This document shows positions 45,234-55,680 of a stretch of DNA of 64,000 bases, one piece after another. The DNA lies in the NCBI RefSeq assembly GCF_001649575.2, contig NC_051444.1, positions 22,052,856-22,116,855 on the forward strand, in the 5' to 3' direction. The position numbers and the translations under genes are program-made. The notes below the pieces were generated by a model that was not told the DNA's origin, made no database searches, and saw only the letters and a program-made list of their open reading frames with translations. Position 1 is the first letter of the stretch, and every line of letters starts with the position of its first letter. The stretch comes from Kryptolebias marmoratus (Eukaryota; Chordata; Actinopteri; Cyprinodontiformes; Rivulidae).

Positions 45234-48200
45234 TGCCCTCAGCAGCAAGCGCTGAAAAGGAAAACAACAGAAAAGTAGAAGAAAGACACGTTAAGACACA
45301 ACCACTTCACAGACACATGATTATCATGTTGAAGACAGGTATGCCAGGTATGCATGCAACAGGCCGACTGTGTTTTAGCTGTTGACATTGGTGAGAAAAC
45401 TTGGGGTGGAGGGTTGTGTGTGTTCCCAGTGTGTGAGGGTGTGCTTAGGCATGCTTAAGGGAAAAAAGTTTGCATTATGCGATATTAAAGTAGATGAGGA
45501 AGAGGGGGTTACTAACAGTATGGAGGTACCGCTCCTCCACCTAACACACACACCCGATTGCTATGATTGCATTGCGATGACTCCCTATTAGTACTGTAAC
45601 CCAAGGGTGTGAAACTCAGTTACATGGGGGGCCTTTGTTTACAACATGGTCCTAACTGGGGGCCAATTTCAGTCACTATTTTTTGAAAAAAAAAGACAAA
45701 TTTACCATGGTTTTCAGATGCAATATATCAAACTATTAATATTTTACTTTGAAAAATGAAGCAAATGTAGAACATATATAAAGTAAGCTAAGATAAGCTA
45801 AAGTCAGATACTTGACATTCTTTCTTAGCAAGTTCTCCATCAGTCTCATTTAGATGTTCTTTGTTGCTCTGTACGCATCAAACCCAAAGGCTACTGAAAA
45901 ATGCACTCTTAATATTCCTGGCTTCATAGTTGGCTGGCTGCTATGAGAAGTCTGCATGAGGTAAGGTTTTTTTTTGGTTTTGTTTTTTAAAGAAAAACAA
46001 GATGTGACAGAGAATCAGTCTGTCGCAGGGTGGCAGGTTAATTTTAATACATTTAAAATATTATTTTGCAGGCTTTTAGTTTGGCACATGCTTTAACTAG
46101 CTTGCTTGCTCCTTACCATAACCTGAGCGAATTCTAATCCAAAAACTAAGTTTAAGCTCCTGTCGTGATTGCGGTGAAGTCTCTACAGAACTATCGGACC
46201 TCACAAGAAGAGTGGACTTCCAGTTGCTGTGGCCCAATCAAAAACAGGCACATCTGTAAGACTTCAGACTAAAATATGGACATCTGCACAACTTTGGCTT
46301 CTGGTCACGATCACATCGCTTTAAACTAGCATTGTTCTTATTTATACTCAACCAGTGTTAACATGTTTGCTGAGATGAGATATTCAGATAGGACTGACAA
46401 AATGCAAAGCTAACATCAACATGTTGAAATGCCATAGGAAATTAGAAAGACATTTTGTTTTGTTCTGCTTCTTTTTTTTTTGTATAGAAAATCTTTCTTA
46501 GATTAAAACCAGACTAGTAAACAAATCAAGAGCAATGTTTGAATGTTTAGTTTAAAATTCAGCCCTGACTGCAACTGCAGAATACAATGTGTACAATGTA
46601 GGTTCTATAGTTTTCAGAAGCTAAACATGGACGACCTCTTGTCTTTTTCTGCAGATTTTGTTAAAAAAAAAAAAAAAAACAGGTAGTACATAGTATGTCA
46701 AGTACATACAAACCAAATCAGTCAGTGTTCTTCAATGTCATTTTGGACTTAGTTTGTACAGTTCTGAGGTGCCGATGGATCTGCACCAGAAGGACTTGAT
46801 TTAAATCTTTTTGAAAACCACAAATTTTGTATTTATTAATGACTCAGTTTGGAGTTTAAATATGGTCACTTCCCAAACTAACAAATGTTGGTCATTAAAT
46901 ATTATCTTTTTCACAAGATATTTTCAAAATATGTTTTTTTTTTTCCCATTGGTGACAATGAGTCTTGTTTTAATGCATTACAATCAAACTCTCCCAAGTT
47001 CTCCGTCCTGGTTTTGTTTTGTCTGTTTTTTGTTTGTTTGTTTTTGATAATGTGAGAATAAAAGTCAATTCTGAATCTTTATTTATCCTCTATTAAGTTG
47101 TTCTCAAGTTGTCTTCTCCGATTAGCTCGTGAAAGGTGGCGGGACGATATGCATTCCTTCAAGGAATGCTGGGAAATAATTATTGTCACTCCACTGTTTT
47201 GATCAAGTTTGTTATATGTCTGTTGAATGAAACATCCTGGTCAAGTACCACTGACTTGACTTTTTGTTTATGGACATTCATGAAGCGTCTTTGTAATGCT
47301 TAAACCACCAACACGGCAAGTGCTGTCATATAATTTGTTCTCGTCAAAATTGAAAGGATAAACTAAGGAAACAGACGTTTACTGCCAAATAAATTGATCA
47401 AGAATCTAAAATGGCCTTTTTATAATGAAAATGAAATGAAAACAAGGGTAAAATGTGTTAACTTGACAGAATATCACATAGTTCTGCAAGCAAACGAGCA
47501 GCAAGGCAAAAAGTGCTGCCCCTGACATGACAAACTGCAGCCTTGATATATTTATTCCCCCTGGCCGGAGGTTAGAAGATTGTGCGATCACTGGTGTGAG
47601 TCTGCCTGCTGGTTCGATGTCAGCGCCCTACTGTCCCTTTAAACATCCCTCTTCTATTACCATAAAGCTGCTAGAAGAGTCTCACTTCAAAAGTCACATG
47701 CTCCAGCTCCCTTTGTTTCCCACAGAAAGCCCCCTATCGCTCCTCCGTGCACGAGGGGGGACTGAGAGCTCACAACACACCACTGAGAAAAGTTCTGTGG
47801 GAGAGGAAACGGGGGAGATCAGAACAACTGTTGGCTGGAGATTTTCTCTCTACGCGTACAGGATACACACGGCATTTTGTTTTCTGACACAATAAAAGAA
47901 AAGAAAAAAAAGACGTGTAATAACATTAAGAAGTCAGGTTAAAGGTTTCACATAAAAAGGTCCAACACACCTACACAGAAAGATTAAAATATCTGGGTGA
48001 TAAAGATTGTATAAAAGGTAGCAGGAAACTGCAGAGCTTTATGTTGTAGAGGTATGATTGGTTGATTTAGAATGTCTTAACTATTTCAGAGAAGTCAAAG
48101 TTAAGTTATGAATTAAAAGATTGTATGTAACAAGTAGGACCATTTGGAACATTTAAATGAACCAGAACACGAATCCTAAAAACTTTTTGCTGCACAATGA

Positions 48201-48599
48201 AAGAGATGATGAGAAATAAGTAGATGCTCTGAGATCAATCTGGAAATTGAAATCTTCAGCATATATCTATATGCTAAATTTACAAGATTTGTGTCTATTT
48301 TGCATTGCAGAATGATGCTTTTTTATTTATTGTTTTATGTTGTTTTAGTTCCTCACAACAACAAACAAACAAAAAAGAAATATATAGCCTCCTGTGGGAC
48401 TTCAGGCTCAACTCTCTTCAGGCATTACGGTAGTTAACCCAATAGCCCAAAGAGGAATTCCTGGAATGTGAAAAGCTCTGATTCATATTGAAACTAGATT
48501 GAAATGTGCTCGGTTTACACTTGTTGGATTTAACACCAGTGTCTGAACGCATTGCAAATCGCAGAGGAGAGCTCAGATGCTTTGTTTTCACCGGTAAAT
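45234..48599. other. Intergenic, no gene seen
   Basis: About 3.4 kb without a recognised exon. It contains poly-A and poly-T tracts, (TTTG)n near 47,030, a palindrome at 47,151 and a GC-richer stretch near 47,520-47,830 with no known protein. No RNA gene seen. Confidence 0.5.
47151..47169. repeat. 19-bp palindrome shared with 33.8 and 57.1 kb
   Basis: GCATTCCTTCAAGGAATGC is perfect except for the central base. It is preceded by GGCGGGACGATAT, closely matching the GCCAGGCGATAT before the decayed copy at 57,079. Confidence 0.85.
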
Positions 48600-48770
48600 G
48601 TGAGACTTTACGGCTTTCTCACTTGATCCATCAGATTGTTCTCTCTCTGCTCTGAAAAGCCTGTCCAAATGTTGAATGAAGGAGCAGAAAGTTGTTCACA
48701 GGAAAACACTATCAGCGTTCTTTATTTGACAGTCCATTTCAAAGGGCTTTGATAATGTAATCGATGACTA
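48600..48770. promoter_or_regulatory. Candidate upstream ccnd1 element with TCF-like site
   Basis: Low-repeat block about 1.4-1.6 kb upstream of the ccnd1 ATG. It contains CTTTGAT (48747-48753) within CAAAGGGCTTTGATAATG, which offers two opposed TCF/LEF-like cores. Inference from motifs only. Confidence 0.25.
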
Positions 48771-48779
48771 TGTCAGGGT

Positions 48780-48800
48780 TTTTTTTTTTTTTTTTTTTTT
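48780..48800. repeat. Poly-T tract
   Basis: Uninterrupted run of about 21 T. Confidence 0.95.
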
Positions 48801-49671
48801 GCAGTGCAACGAACTTTTCCCCACATGAAGAGTTACAGCAACAGTAAGAGTCTGCCTAGTAACAGCAATTCCTCCCATTGGTGTAACCGCAGCCTCCTCC
48901 TGTTTGTGTGTCTGGGCCTGTGTCAGTACGCAACCAGGAAAATTCTTCAAACTTCACCTTTTGCACTCCAAAACCATCTCTAGTTGAAGGCGCCTCCGTC
49001 AATAAGCCGGACAATTCCGGGCAAACTCAACTCGATGTGGAGTCTTCAACCCAACAGTGAGCGGACGGTCCACTCACAACAAGCAGTGTTTCCTTATATA
49101 AGAAATGGGTTTATCTTCCCCAAATAAAGTATATATCAAATAATGCAGATATTTCATTTACTGATGTCTCTATAGAGTAAAAACGTGAAATGTTTTTAGG
49201 GTTGGTAATTTGTCTGCTCTTCAGTGAAAAGTTCCTCACACACTAAGGGAATTAATTGTCCTTTAAGAAGGCAACATTGATAAACAAAAATGGCCTCCAA
49301 ATGGAATCACGAACAGAGTTCTGCGTGTAGCATGATTTTAACACACTCTCCTGTCCTGCTCCGTGTTAATGGGAGTAAATAAGATGAATGAATAAAGCAG
49401 TGTTTTCCATGTGCTCACCTCATGTTTGCTCAAAGAGCTCCTGCTTTCATTCAGCCTCGACGAGGCAGGGGGACAGGGGGGGAGGAGGAGGGGTATTATC
49501 GCCCCCTACCGACAATAAGACGCTAACCTCTGCAGGTCAGCCGACAGACGCTACTCAGACTCCGGCCCCGGACCTCCCACCTCCTCCTCGGGAGCTACCA
49601 GGAGGGAGGGAGGGAGGGAGGGAAGCGGCTCAAAGGGGAGGTGTCTCCTCTCTATCTCCCCTCTCCGTGGC

Positions 49672-49672
<1 letters not shown>
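48801..49672. other. ccnd1 upstream flank
   Basis: Non-coding sequence leading into the promoter. The last 250 bases are GC-rich with polypurine tracts (GGGGGGGAGGAGGAGGGG near 49,477; four GGGA units near 49,603-49,621). G-rich tracts of this kind could bind SP/KLF-type factors; no exact GC box was seen. Confidence 0.5.

Positions 49673-49744
<72 letters not shown>
49673..49744. repeat. (TA)36 array in the ccnd1 proximal promoter
   Basis: About 72 bases of uninterrupted TA, ending 42 bases before the TCF/LEF site and inserted between two GC-rich segments. Confidence 0.95.
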
Positions 49745-49745
<1 letters not shown>

Positions 49746-49786
49746 CGCAGCCCTTCCTCGCGCGCTCCCTAGCAGACCGCACATCT

Positions 49787-49794
49787 CTTTGATC
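49787..49794 (+). promoter_or_regulatory. TCF/LEF binding site
   Basis: CTTTGATC matches the TCF/LEF consensus. It corresponds in sequence and relative place to the well-known beta-catenin/LEF1 site in the mammalian CCND1 promoter. It suggests Wnt input. Confidence 0.7.
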
Positions 49795-49805
49795 CCCCCA
49801 TCCCC

Positions 49806-49837
49806 NNNNNNNNNNNNNNNNNNNNNNNNNNNNNNNN
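49806..49837. other. Assembly gap (32 N) in the core promoter
   Basis: Flanked by CCCCCCATCCCC on the left and ACCCCCCCCC on the right. A G/C homopolymer or structured region probably failed to sequence, so the spacing between the TCF site and the CRE is uncertain. Confidence 0.98.
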
Positions 49838-49857
49838 ACCCCCCCCCTAACAACAGC

Positions 49858-49865
49858 TGACGTCA
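49858..49865. promoter_or_regulatory. Perfect CRE (CREB/ATF site)
   Basis: TGACGTCA is a full palindromic CRE. It is preceded by TAACAACAG (49848-49856) and overlaps a CAGCTG E-box (49854-49859). The mammalian CCND1 promoter has a CRE-like element at the same place. Here the site is the ideal palindrome. Confidence 0.8.
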
Positions 49866-49990
49866 TCACGCACATCCACCGTCCTTCCCTCCTTGTTCAC
49901 AGCGACTGAAGTTTGTGCGTGCGCGCGCGGAGCAGGGTTTTTGTTCGGCGGAGCGAAGCTGTCGGTTCCTCAGAGGGCTCACGCACACTG

Positions 49991-50197
49991 AAGGAGCAGC
50001 AGCAGCAGCAGCAGCAGCAGCCCGAGGAGGAGAAAGAAAAGGGATTTAAAAACTAGCCGACTGTTGCCTCGTGCCTTGCTCTTGCTCTCTTCCTGCTCTA
50101 CCCCGGAGAAAGTTTTATTTATTTTTATTATTATTTTCTTTAAAAGAGGGCAACGCAGTGTCGCTGGCGGCTCGTGACACTCACAGCACCAAGTATT
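49991..50197 (+). other. ccnd1: ccnd1 5' UTR (approximate)
   Basis: Sequence between the likely start region and the ATG. It holds the (CAG)n tract and no upstream ATG in the last 150 bases. The initiation context is ATTATGG, with A at -3 and G at +4, a strong Kozak context that supports this start. Confidence 0.65.
49996..50020. repeat. (CAG)8 tract in ccnd1 5' UTR
   Basis: Eight uninterrupted CAG units. The mammalian 5' UTR has related GCAGCAG-rich wording here, so the tract may be an expansion of an ancestral motif. Confidence 0.9.
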
Positions 50198-50395
50198 ATG
50201 GAGGACCAGCTGCTGTGCTGCGAGGTGGACTCTATCAGGAGAGCCTACCAGGACGTCAACCTGCTCAACGACCGAGTTCTGCAGACCATGCTGAAGGCAG
50301 AGGAGAACTACCTACCCTCGCCGAACTACTTTAAATGTGTCCAGAAAGAAATTGTGCCCAAAATGAGGAAAATACTAGCTACGTGGATGTTAGAG
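50198..50395 (+). CDS. ccnd1: ccnd1 coding exon 1
   Basis: 66 codons, from [17 protein letters not shown] to ATWMLE. Donor GTTAGT at 50396. Carries LxCxE and the start of the cyclin box. Phase 0 end, as in the human gene. Confidence 0.97.
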
Positions 50396-51607
50396 GTTAG
50401 TTCCCTTCATTTCAACTTCTAAATGAGTTAGCAAGTGTTGCTAAAATCTGCCGCTAGCTTGGCTTCACTGCTGAAGTCCCAAACACAACAAACGAGCCTT
50501 AATGTGGAAGTTATAAGACGTTAATTACTCTATTTCACTCGGCTTTTCTTTTTTTTTTTACGCAAATGCGCTATATCCCGAAGAGTGCTGGGTGGTCCTT
50601 CGACTATACTGTCTCCAAAGTGAAGTGACTTTCCAGCACAAATGGGCTCTGTTGTCGTTCATTCTGCCTAGGTCTATATTTACTAAAGGCTATAAAGTGC
50701 ATTAAGATGAGCTTTTTCCCCTCAAAATAACAGCAATGTACACGTATGCAGTCCGGCCCGTGCCAGAACCTTATTACGCGCCATCTTTGTTACCGTGCGC
50801 AGGGGGGAAAAGATTTTAATATCATTAAAAATCTGCGATTTGACAAGCAATGACAGCAAAGCGATTCGGTCGCCCAGAAATGCTTCTCGACCACCAAACG
50901 CTTACATCGTCCCAGCCAGCCTTTAATCGACTGGCAGAAACTGGTAAAGTTTGTTTTGCTTGCCCGAGAGTCGCCGCCGTTCGTGAAGGTCGCCGACACA
51001 AAAACGCCGTTTTTCGACACCTCCCGACGACCAAAAGCCGGGTTTTAGGGTCGGCTTTGGTAGCCCGGGGGATTTCAAACATTTACGACGTCTTCCGGAT
51101 TGAAATATTCGCCGCCGTATATTTTTTATTAATTTTTGAAGCCGGGCACTGGGCGCTCCGGGGGGAAGTGTCGCACGCAGCACGTGAAGGAGCCTCGTGG
51201 GAGAAATAATTGAAATAAAAAATCATTTCGACACCAATCCGACCCGTTTGACCACCATCCGATCAGGCGTTCGATGGGGGTCATTTAGGTGTCGCTTGCA
51301 TGCGGCCTGGTAATTTTTAAATATTTCTAAATATTTTTTGAAAAGATGACGAAGTTGAAATTAGAGAGTGAAACTTGCATCTACGCCACCTTTGTGTCTC
51401 AGTCAGAACTGACTGCAAACTATGTCCTGACTATTTCCCCCGCTGTAACAACTCTGTTAAATATTCTCTAATAAAAATAAGAAGTTTAACACATTTATAT
51501 TTTTTCCCTTTTTTAAGATTAAATCGTCGGTGTTGAATATTTCACCACGTCTAATTTAAAGGCAAAACTCGGCTGTAGTCAAATCACAAAGGATCTTTAT
51601 CCATTTG

Positions 51608-51669
<62 letters not shown>

Positions 51670-53630
51670 ATATTTTTTTCATTTGCAATTATTGGGGTAT
51701 GAGCAGCTGTTGAATGCAAACAGCTGTGTGTGGACAGTCAGTGGGGCCAAAGACATGAGGGAGGGGGGGATCTTTCTCTTTTTTTTCCTCCTTCTTTTCC
51801 CTTTTGCAAAGCAGCAGCAGCAACCTCAAACGTGCTCTCTTTCACCTCCCCAGGTCTGCGAGGAACAGAAGTGCGAGGAGGAGGTTTTTCCGCTGGCTAT
51901 GAACTATTTGGACAGATTTTTATCGGTGGAGGCCACTAGGAAAGCCAGACTACAGCTGCTCGGAGCTACGTGCATGTTCTTAGCATCCAAGATGAAGGAG
52001 ACCGTGCCCTTAACGGCGGAGAAGCTCTGCATCTACACGGACAACTCGGTCCTTCCCGGAGAACTGCTGGTAATTGAGTTCCGCAGACATGGATGTTGCA
52101 TAATAACACTTTTTTTAGATGGTCAGTTTGGGTGGGAGTGGGGGGAGGAGGGGGAGGGGGTCCACATGACTTAAAAAGAGGGGGTTTAGCAGGTTACCTG
52201 GTTTGTCAGCAGCACCTTGATCAGAACATATTGGAGTGAAGTGGATAGACTGGGTGGAAGGAATAAAGCATCTAAATGTGCAGCAGTGTGAATGGCTGCT
52301 TGTGACTTTCCCATGGTGACTGGAAGGCCTCTCTGATTTCATGAATGGTCCCACTGACTTTTTAAGCGAGCGCTGGTTTACAGTGACACCTAGTGGCCAC
52401 AGTGCAGAGGTGCAGGCAGTGGACGGCCACAGAACAATGAGCTTTCTTTTGTGTTTGTTGCAACATCTTCCTATTTGGCAGCCATGTCACTTCTCTGTCA
52501 GAGGATGAGGTGACATCAGCACAGTTTAAAACTGCACAGGGCTATCTTATAGGATACTGTAAAATAAGAATCCTAATCCTGAAATTAAATATTCTGGATT
52601 ATTGCATATGAAATGTATAAAAGGTAATATCCTGAGAAAGTATGATTTCTGGACATTCTCAACAGGAAGATTTAATTATGGATTAACTAGGCTACAGGAA
52701 ATGATGCCAACAACTGAGCTGTACATGTTAACTAAAAATCATAAAATGTCCGGAACACGGCTTTGCTACAAGAACCAAATGCTAACGCTTGACATCAGGA
52801 CGCCCGCGTATTTTTTCTCCAAGTAAGCAAGTTTGACTGATTGATTTGGTCTGGTCCATCTGCAGCAAATGGAGCTTCTGGTTCTCAACAAGCTGAAGTG
52901 GGATCTGGCTTCGGTCACGCCTCACGACTTTATTGAGCACTTCCTGTCCAAGCTGAAGATCCACCCATCCACAAAGCAGATCCTCAGGAAGCACGCTCAG
53001 ACCTTCGTGGCGCTCTGTGCTACAGGTTTGACATCAACATATTGTCTTGTTGCTTTTGATAGTTGTAGCCTACACCAACCAGGTAGCCATTTTTGTCTTT
53101 TTTTTCCTGTTTCTATTAAGATCTGATAATTAGGTTATTAGTAAGAAAGAGTTATAGTATTCTTTGCAGTTACAGCATCATATAAGTTCTGCTGTATTCT
53201 TTGCCAGATGTCAACTTCATCGCCAGTCCTCCATCCATGGTGGCAGCGGGCAGTGTGGTGGCTGCTGTTCAAGGTCTTTACCTGAAGAGCCAAGATCCCT
53301 CCTTGTCCTCCCAGAATCTGACCAACTTCTTGTCACAGGTCATTCGCAGTGACCCGGTATGAAACCACACGCCATACTCTTTTTTTTTTTTCAAAGCCAG
53401 CTAACCTGATATGTCACGTTTGTTGTTAAGCACTGCGGCGGTTTTTGACTCTGTGTTGACCTATCCACACGCAGGACTGCTTACGGTCGTGTCAGGAGCA
53501 GATCGAGTCCCTGCTGGAGTCCAGCCTGCGGCAGGCTCAGCAGCACAGCGGTACAACAGAAACCAAACACGCCGACGAGGAGGTAGACCTGTCCTGCACG
53601 CCCACGGACGTGCGAGACGTCAACATTTGA
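50198..53630 (+). CDS. ccnd1: Cyclin D1, five coding exons
   Basis: G1/S-specific cyclin D1: the regulatory subunit of CDK4/6, which phosphorylates Rb in the nucleus to start S phase. Coding exons are 50198-50395, 51854-52069, 52866-53025, 53208-53356 and 53475-53630, with GT...AG introns throughout and a total of 292 residues (human 295). Residues 5-9 (LLCCE) are the LxCxE Rb-binding motif. The cyclin box spans about residues 28-152, with [20 protein letters not shown] and [15 protein letters not shown]. Lys112 and Lys114 of the CDK4-contact loop are kept. The C-terminus [11 protein letters not shown] retains the Thr-Pro (Thr283, human Thr286) phosphodegron used for export and turnover. The acidic run of mammals is reduced to DEE, and the linker before it is short. 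A strong Kozak context supports the ATG. No frameshift is seen. Confidence 0.98.
50396..51853 (+). other. ccnd1 intron 1, CpG-rich first half
   Basis: 1458 bases, GT...AG. The part at 50,830-51,300 is dense in CpG (GAGTCGCCGCCGTTCGTG, then TTCGCCGCCG), so the promoter CpG island extends into the intron. It is open on both strands because of composition; I do not take those frames as genes. It may hold intronic regulatory sites. Confidence 0.75.
51609..51670. repeat. (TA)n(TG)n microsatellite in ccnd1 intron 1
   Basis: About 25 TA units followed by TGTGTGTGTG, about 185 bases upstream of exon 2. Confidence 0.95.
51854..52069 (+). CDS. ccnd1: ccnd1 coding exon 2
   Basis: 72 codons from [20 protein letters not shown] to PGELL, between acceptor CCCCAG and donor GTAATT. 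Contains the cyclin-box core and Lys112. Same length (216 bp) as in mammals. Confidence 0.97.
52070..52865 (+). other. ccnd1 intron 2
   Basis: 796 bases, GTAATT...TGCAG. Contains a G-rich stretch near 52,136-52,160. No recognised element. Confidence 0.9.
52866..53025 (+). CDS. ccnd1: ccnd1 coding exon 3
   Basis: 160 bp, from [20 protein letters not shown] to ALCAT plus one base. It follows TGCAG and is followed by GTTTGA. Conserved length and phase 1. Encodes the end of the cyclin box and the start of the C-terminal cyclin fold. Confidence 0.97.
53026..53207 (+). other. ccnd1 intron 3
   Basis: 182 bases, GTTTGA...TTGCCAG. Nothing else seen. Confidence 0.9.
53208..53356 (+). CDS. ccnd1: ccnd1 coding exon 4
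   Basis: 149 bp. It completes the Asp codon from exon 3 and reads [20 protein letters not shown] to VIRSDP, with acceptor GCCAG and donor GTATGA. Same length as the mammalian exon. Confidence 0.97.
53357..53474 (+). other. ccnd1 intron 4
   Basis: 118 bases, GTATGA...ACGCAG, with a T-run near 53,380. Confidence 0.9.
53475..53630 (+). CDS. ccnd1: ccnd1 coding exon 5
   Basis: 51 codons plus TGA, from [20 protein letters not shown] to the C-terminus. It has a short PEST-type linker rich in Thr, His and Lys, then [18 protein letters not shown]. The Thr-Pro phosphodegron is intact. The long Glu run of mammals is absent. Confidence 0.97.
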   Translation, partial: DCLRSCQEQIESLLESSLRQAQQHSGTTETKHADEEVDLSCTPTDVRDVNI

Positions 53631-54412
53631 GGACGCTCGGGGGGGCCGCGTTGCACGACAAACCCGATGATCAAGAGGAAGTTGTCATCAGAGGGAGCCC
53701 GATGGGAGGGGCGAGGAGGGGTTGCTTCATCTCAACTCCGCATCCCCTCTTCTGTCCTTCTCCTGGTATTCCTGGTGGGTGGCTGTCATGGCCGGTAATG
53801 TCTCTCACACGCCCGCTGTCCATTACAGCTGCCAAGACAAGACGTAGCAGCCCGCCTGCCACGCAACACAACCCCATGTCACATTTCCTGCCAGTGTCCC
53901 CTTCCTTGTTTTGGAAACCAACTGAACACTACAGAAATGTACACGAGCGAAAAGACTGAACGTGGATGGCCTGCGAGGGCTGGAGCTGAAGCCACAGAAG
54001 CAGATATTTTAGTAGATATTTTTCTTATTCCCTCACATATTAAACTAGGAATCTTTAAATTACCACAGACTCGACATGCCTACTAAAACATCCCAAAGTG
54101 TCATGTGCAGTAGGCTCTCTTAGTCTTTCTGCGGGTCTTCTCCAGAAGCCTGGCCTTTATTAAAGCAAAGACGTTGGTTCCTTTTGATTTCCTTTTGTCT
54201 TATATCTAGAATGACTTAGACTGTCTGCCAAGTTCCCATGTTTGTCTTGTAGTGCAAACATTCATTTATCCCGGCTTGCTTATGTTTAGTCACTTTATTA
54301 TATGATTTTAGACACCATTTAGTCTTATACCTCTTCTGTTCCAAGCCTTTTTTTTTTAAAGCCAGTGTATTTAGTGACGCTCTGTTTTTTTATGATCTTA
54401 GAGAGACTATGG

Positions 54413-54419
54413 GCTGCTA
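54413..54419 (+). promoter_or_regulatory. miR-15/16-type seed match
   Basis: GCTGCTA, a 7mer-A1 match to the miR-15/16 seed, in the ccnd1 3' UTR. Confidence 0.4.
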
Positions 54420-54611
54420 ATATGGACAAATGGAAATTTTTGTTCATTTCTTGACGACATTCATTTTACTCTTTCCTGCTTGCTGTAACTTGATAACATC
54501 AAAATCAATGTATATGTGAGCAGAACAGTCCGGTCTGTTTTTCCTTTTCTTTCTCTGTGTAGTTAGACCTAATACCATTCCAATGATTTTAGTTTTTCTA
54601 CAAAAGAAAAA

Positions 54612-54618
54612 GCACTTT
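54612..54618 (+). promoter_or_regulatory. miR-17/20-type seed match
   Basis: GCACTTT, a 7mer match to the miR-17 family seed. Cyclin D1 is an established target of that family in mammals. Confidence 0.35.
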
Positions 54619-55316
54619 TGGTCAGCAATGCTGGCTCGACTAAAAAAAAAAAATTCACATTGATAGAGTTTGTGAAAGGACATGAAAACAGAATATGGTG
54701 GGGTTTGAGTCGAAGTCTTCTGGTGATGGAGATACAGAGTGCAGGGATGCAGCTGCACCCGGATCAGATTATTGCAACGGGACAAAGATATAACCGGACT
54801 GAGACGCGGGCGCTGTTATACGTCTGAAAAGCCGCCGGCTCCCTGAAGCTGTCTTTGCGATCTCGGGTCAGAGTTTTCCCGCCGACAGAGCTGCTCTGAC
54901 ATTTTCACAAAAAAAGATGTCACAGGTTTAGTTAAACATCAGCGTAAAGAGCGAAGGCTAGAGGTCCACGTGGAGACGCAGTGTTGTTTTTAAAAATAAA
55001 ACGATGCTCTTATTTTTCGTATTGAGTGGAAAGAGCTATATTTTTATAACTTTAAAACAGAACGGGGCTCCAAGCTACTGGTGTTTAACTCAAACAATGG
55101 GGCTTATCTCTTCCTCCAGAGCAGCCCTCCAGCCAAGAAACATGGGGGGAAAAAATGAAATCTCCAGTGTAGCTTTTAAATCACCAGGAGAGCATCCACC
55201 CACCCCCTCACCCTGCCGATACTCGACCTCAGCTCAAATACTGCTCATGGATTCTGGGACACAGATGAAGCTAAGAAAAAGAAAAAGAAAGAGGAACGAT
55301 AAGACTATTGACATAT

Positions 55317-55324
55317 TTTGCACA
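55317..55324 (+). promoter_or_regulatory. miR-19-type seed match
   Basis: TTTGCACA, a full 8mer match to the miR-19 seed. Confidence 0.4.
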
Positions 55325-55680
55325 AACCTAAAAGACGTGGGCTGCGTTTCTTGGGGACTTCCCTAAAAAAAAAATGGAAAAAGACAAAAAAATAAAGGTG
55401 GAGAGTAAAGCTGGCAACAATAACCAAGGGGTAAAAAAAAAAGTGAAAACAAAAAAGAGGGCGAAGACTCACGCGTGTACGTGTACGTGTAGTACGCGTG
55501 TGTTTTAAGTCAGGGCTCCTACGCGAGACGGCGAGGGGAGGAAACAAGTCGTTCTGGTCGCGTTCAAAATACGTTTTATTTGTAAGGAAGTGAGGATGTC
55601 AGACTGTAGGAGCTCCTTAAACTAGGTTTCTGATTGTACATTAAGGATAGAACGTAGGAGAGAAACACTCCTTGTATTCC

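Larger units (their letters stand above)
49745..49990 (+). promoter_or_regulatory. ccnd1: ccnd1 core promoter region
   Basis: A GC-rich, TATA-less segment directly upstream of the 5' UTR. In order it holds a TCF/LEF site, a C-run broken by a 32-base gap, TAACAACAG, a CRE, and a CpG-rich stretch (GTGCGTGCGCGCGCGG near 49,914) leading to CAGAGGGCT. From memory, the human CCND1 promoter has the same order: CTTTGATC, TTAACAACAG, a CRE-like element, then CAGAGGGCT. The transcription start is not fixed by sequence; somewhere from 49,870 to 49,990 is likely. Confidence 0.75.

Noticed and set aside
49551..49875. Minus-strand frames over the ccnd1 promoter with Tyr-Ile repeats
   Set aside because: They are translations of a TA microsatellite and an N gap, not genes.
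50850..51209. Open frames of about 86-119 codons on both strands in ccnd1 intron 1
   Set aside because: CpG-rich sequence has few stops. The products match nothing and lie inside a well-defined intron.
51605..52174. A 189-codon frame starting with an Ile-Tyr repeat and containing cyclin sequence
   Set aside because: It is ccnd1 exon 2 read through from intron 1 (a TA array) into intron 2. Only 51854-52069 is coding.
53411..53959. A 182-codon frame overlapping ccnd1 exon 5 and the 3' UTR
   Set aside because: It is in the wrong frame relative to the conserved cyclin D1 C-terminus and crosses the true stop.
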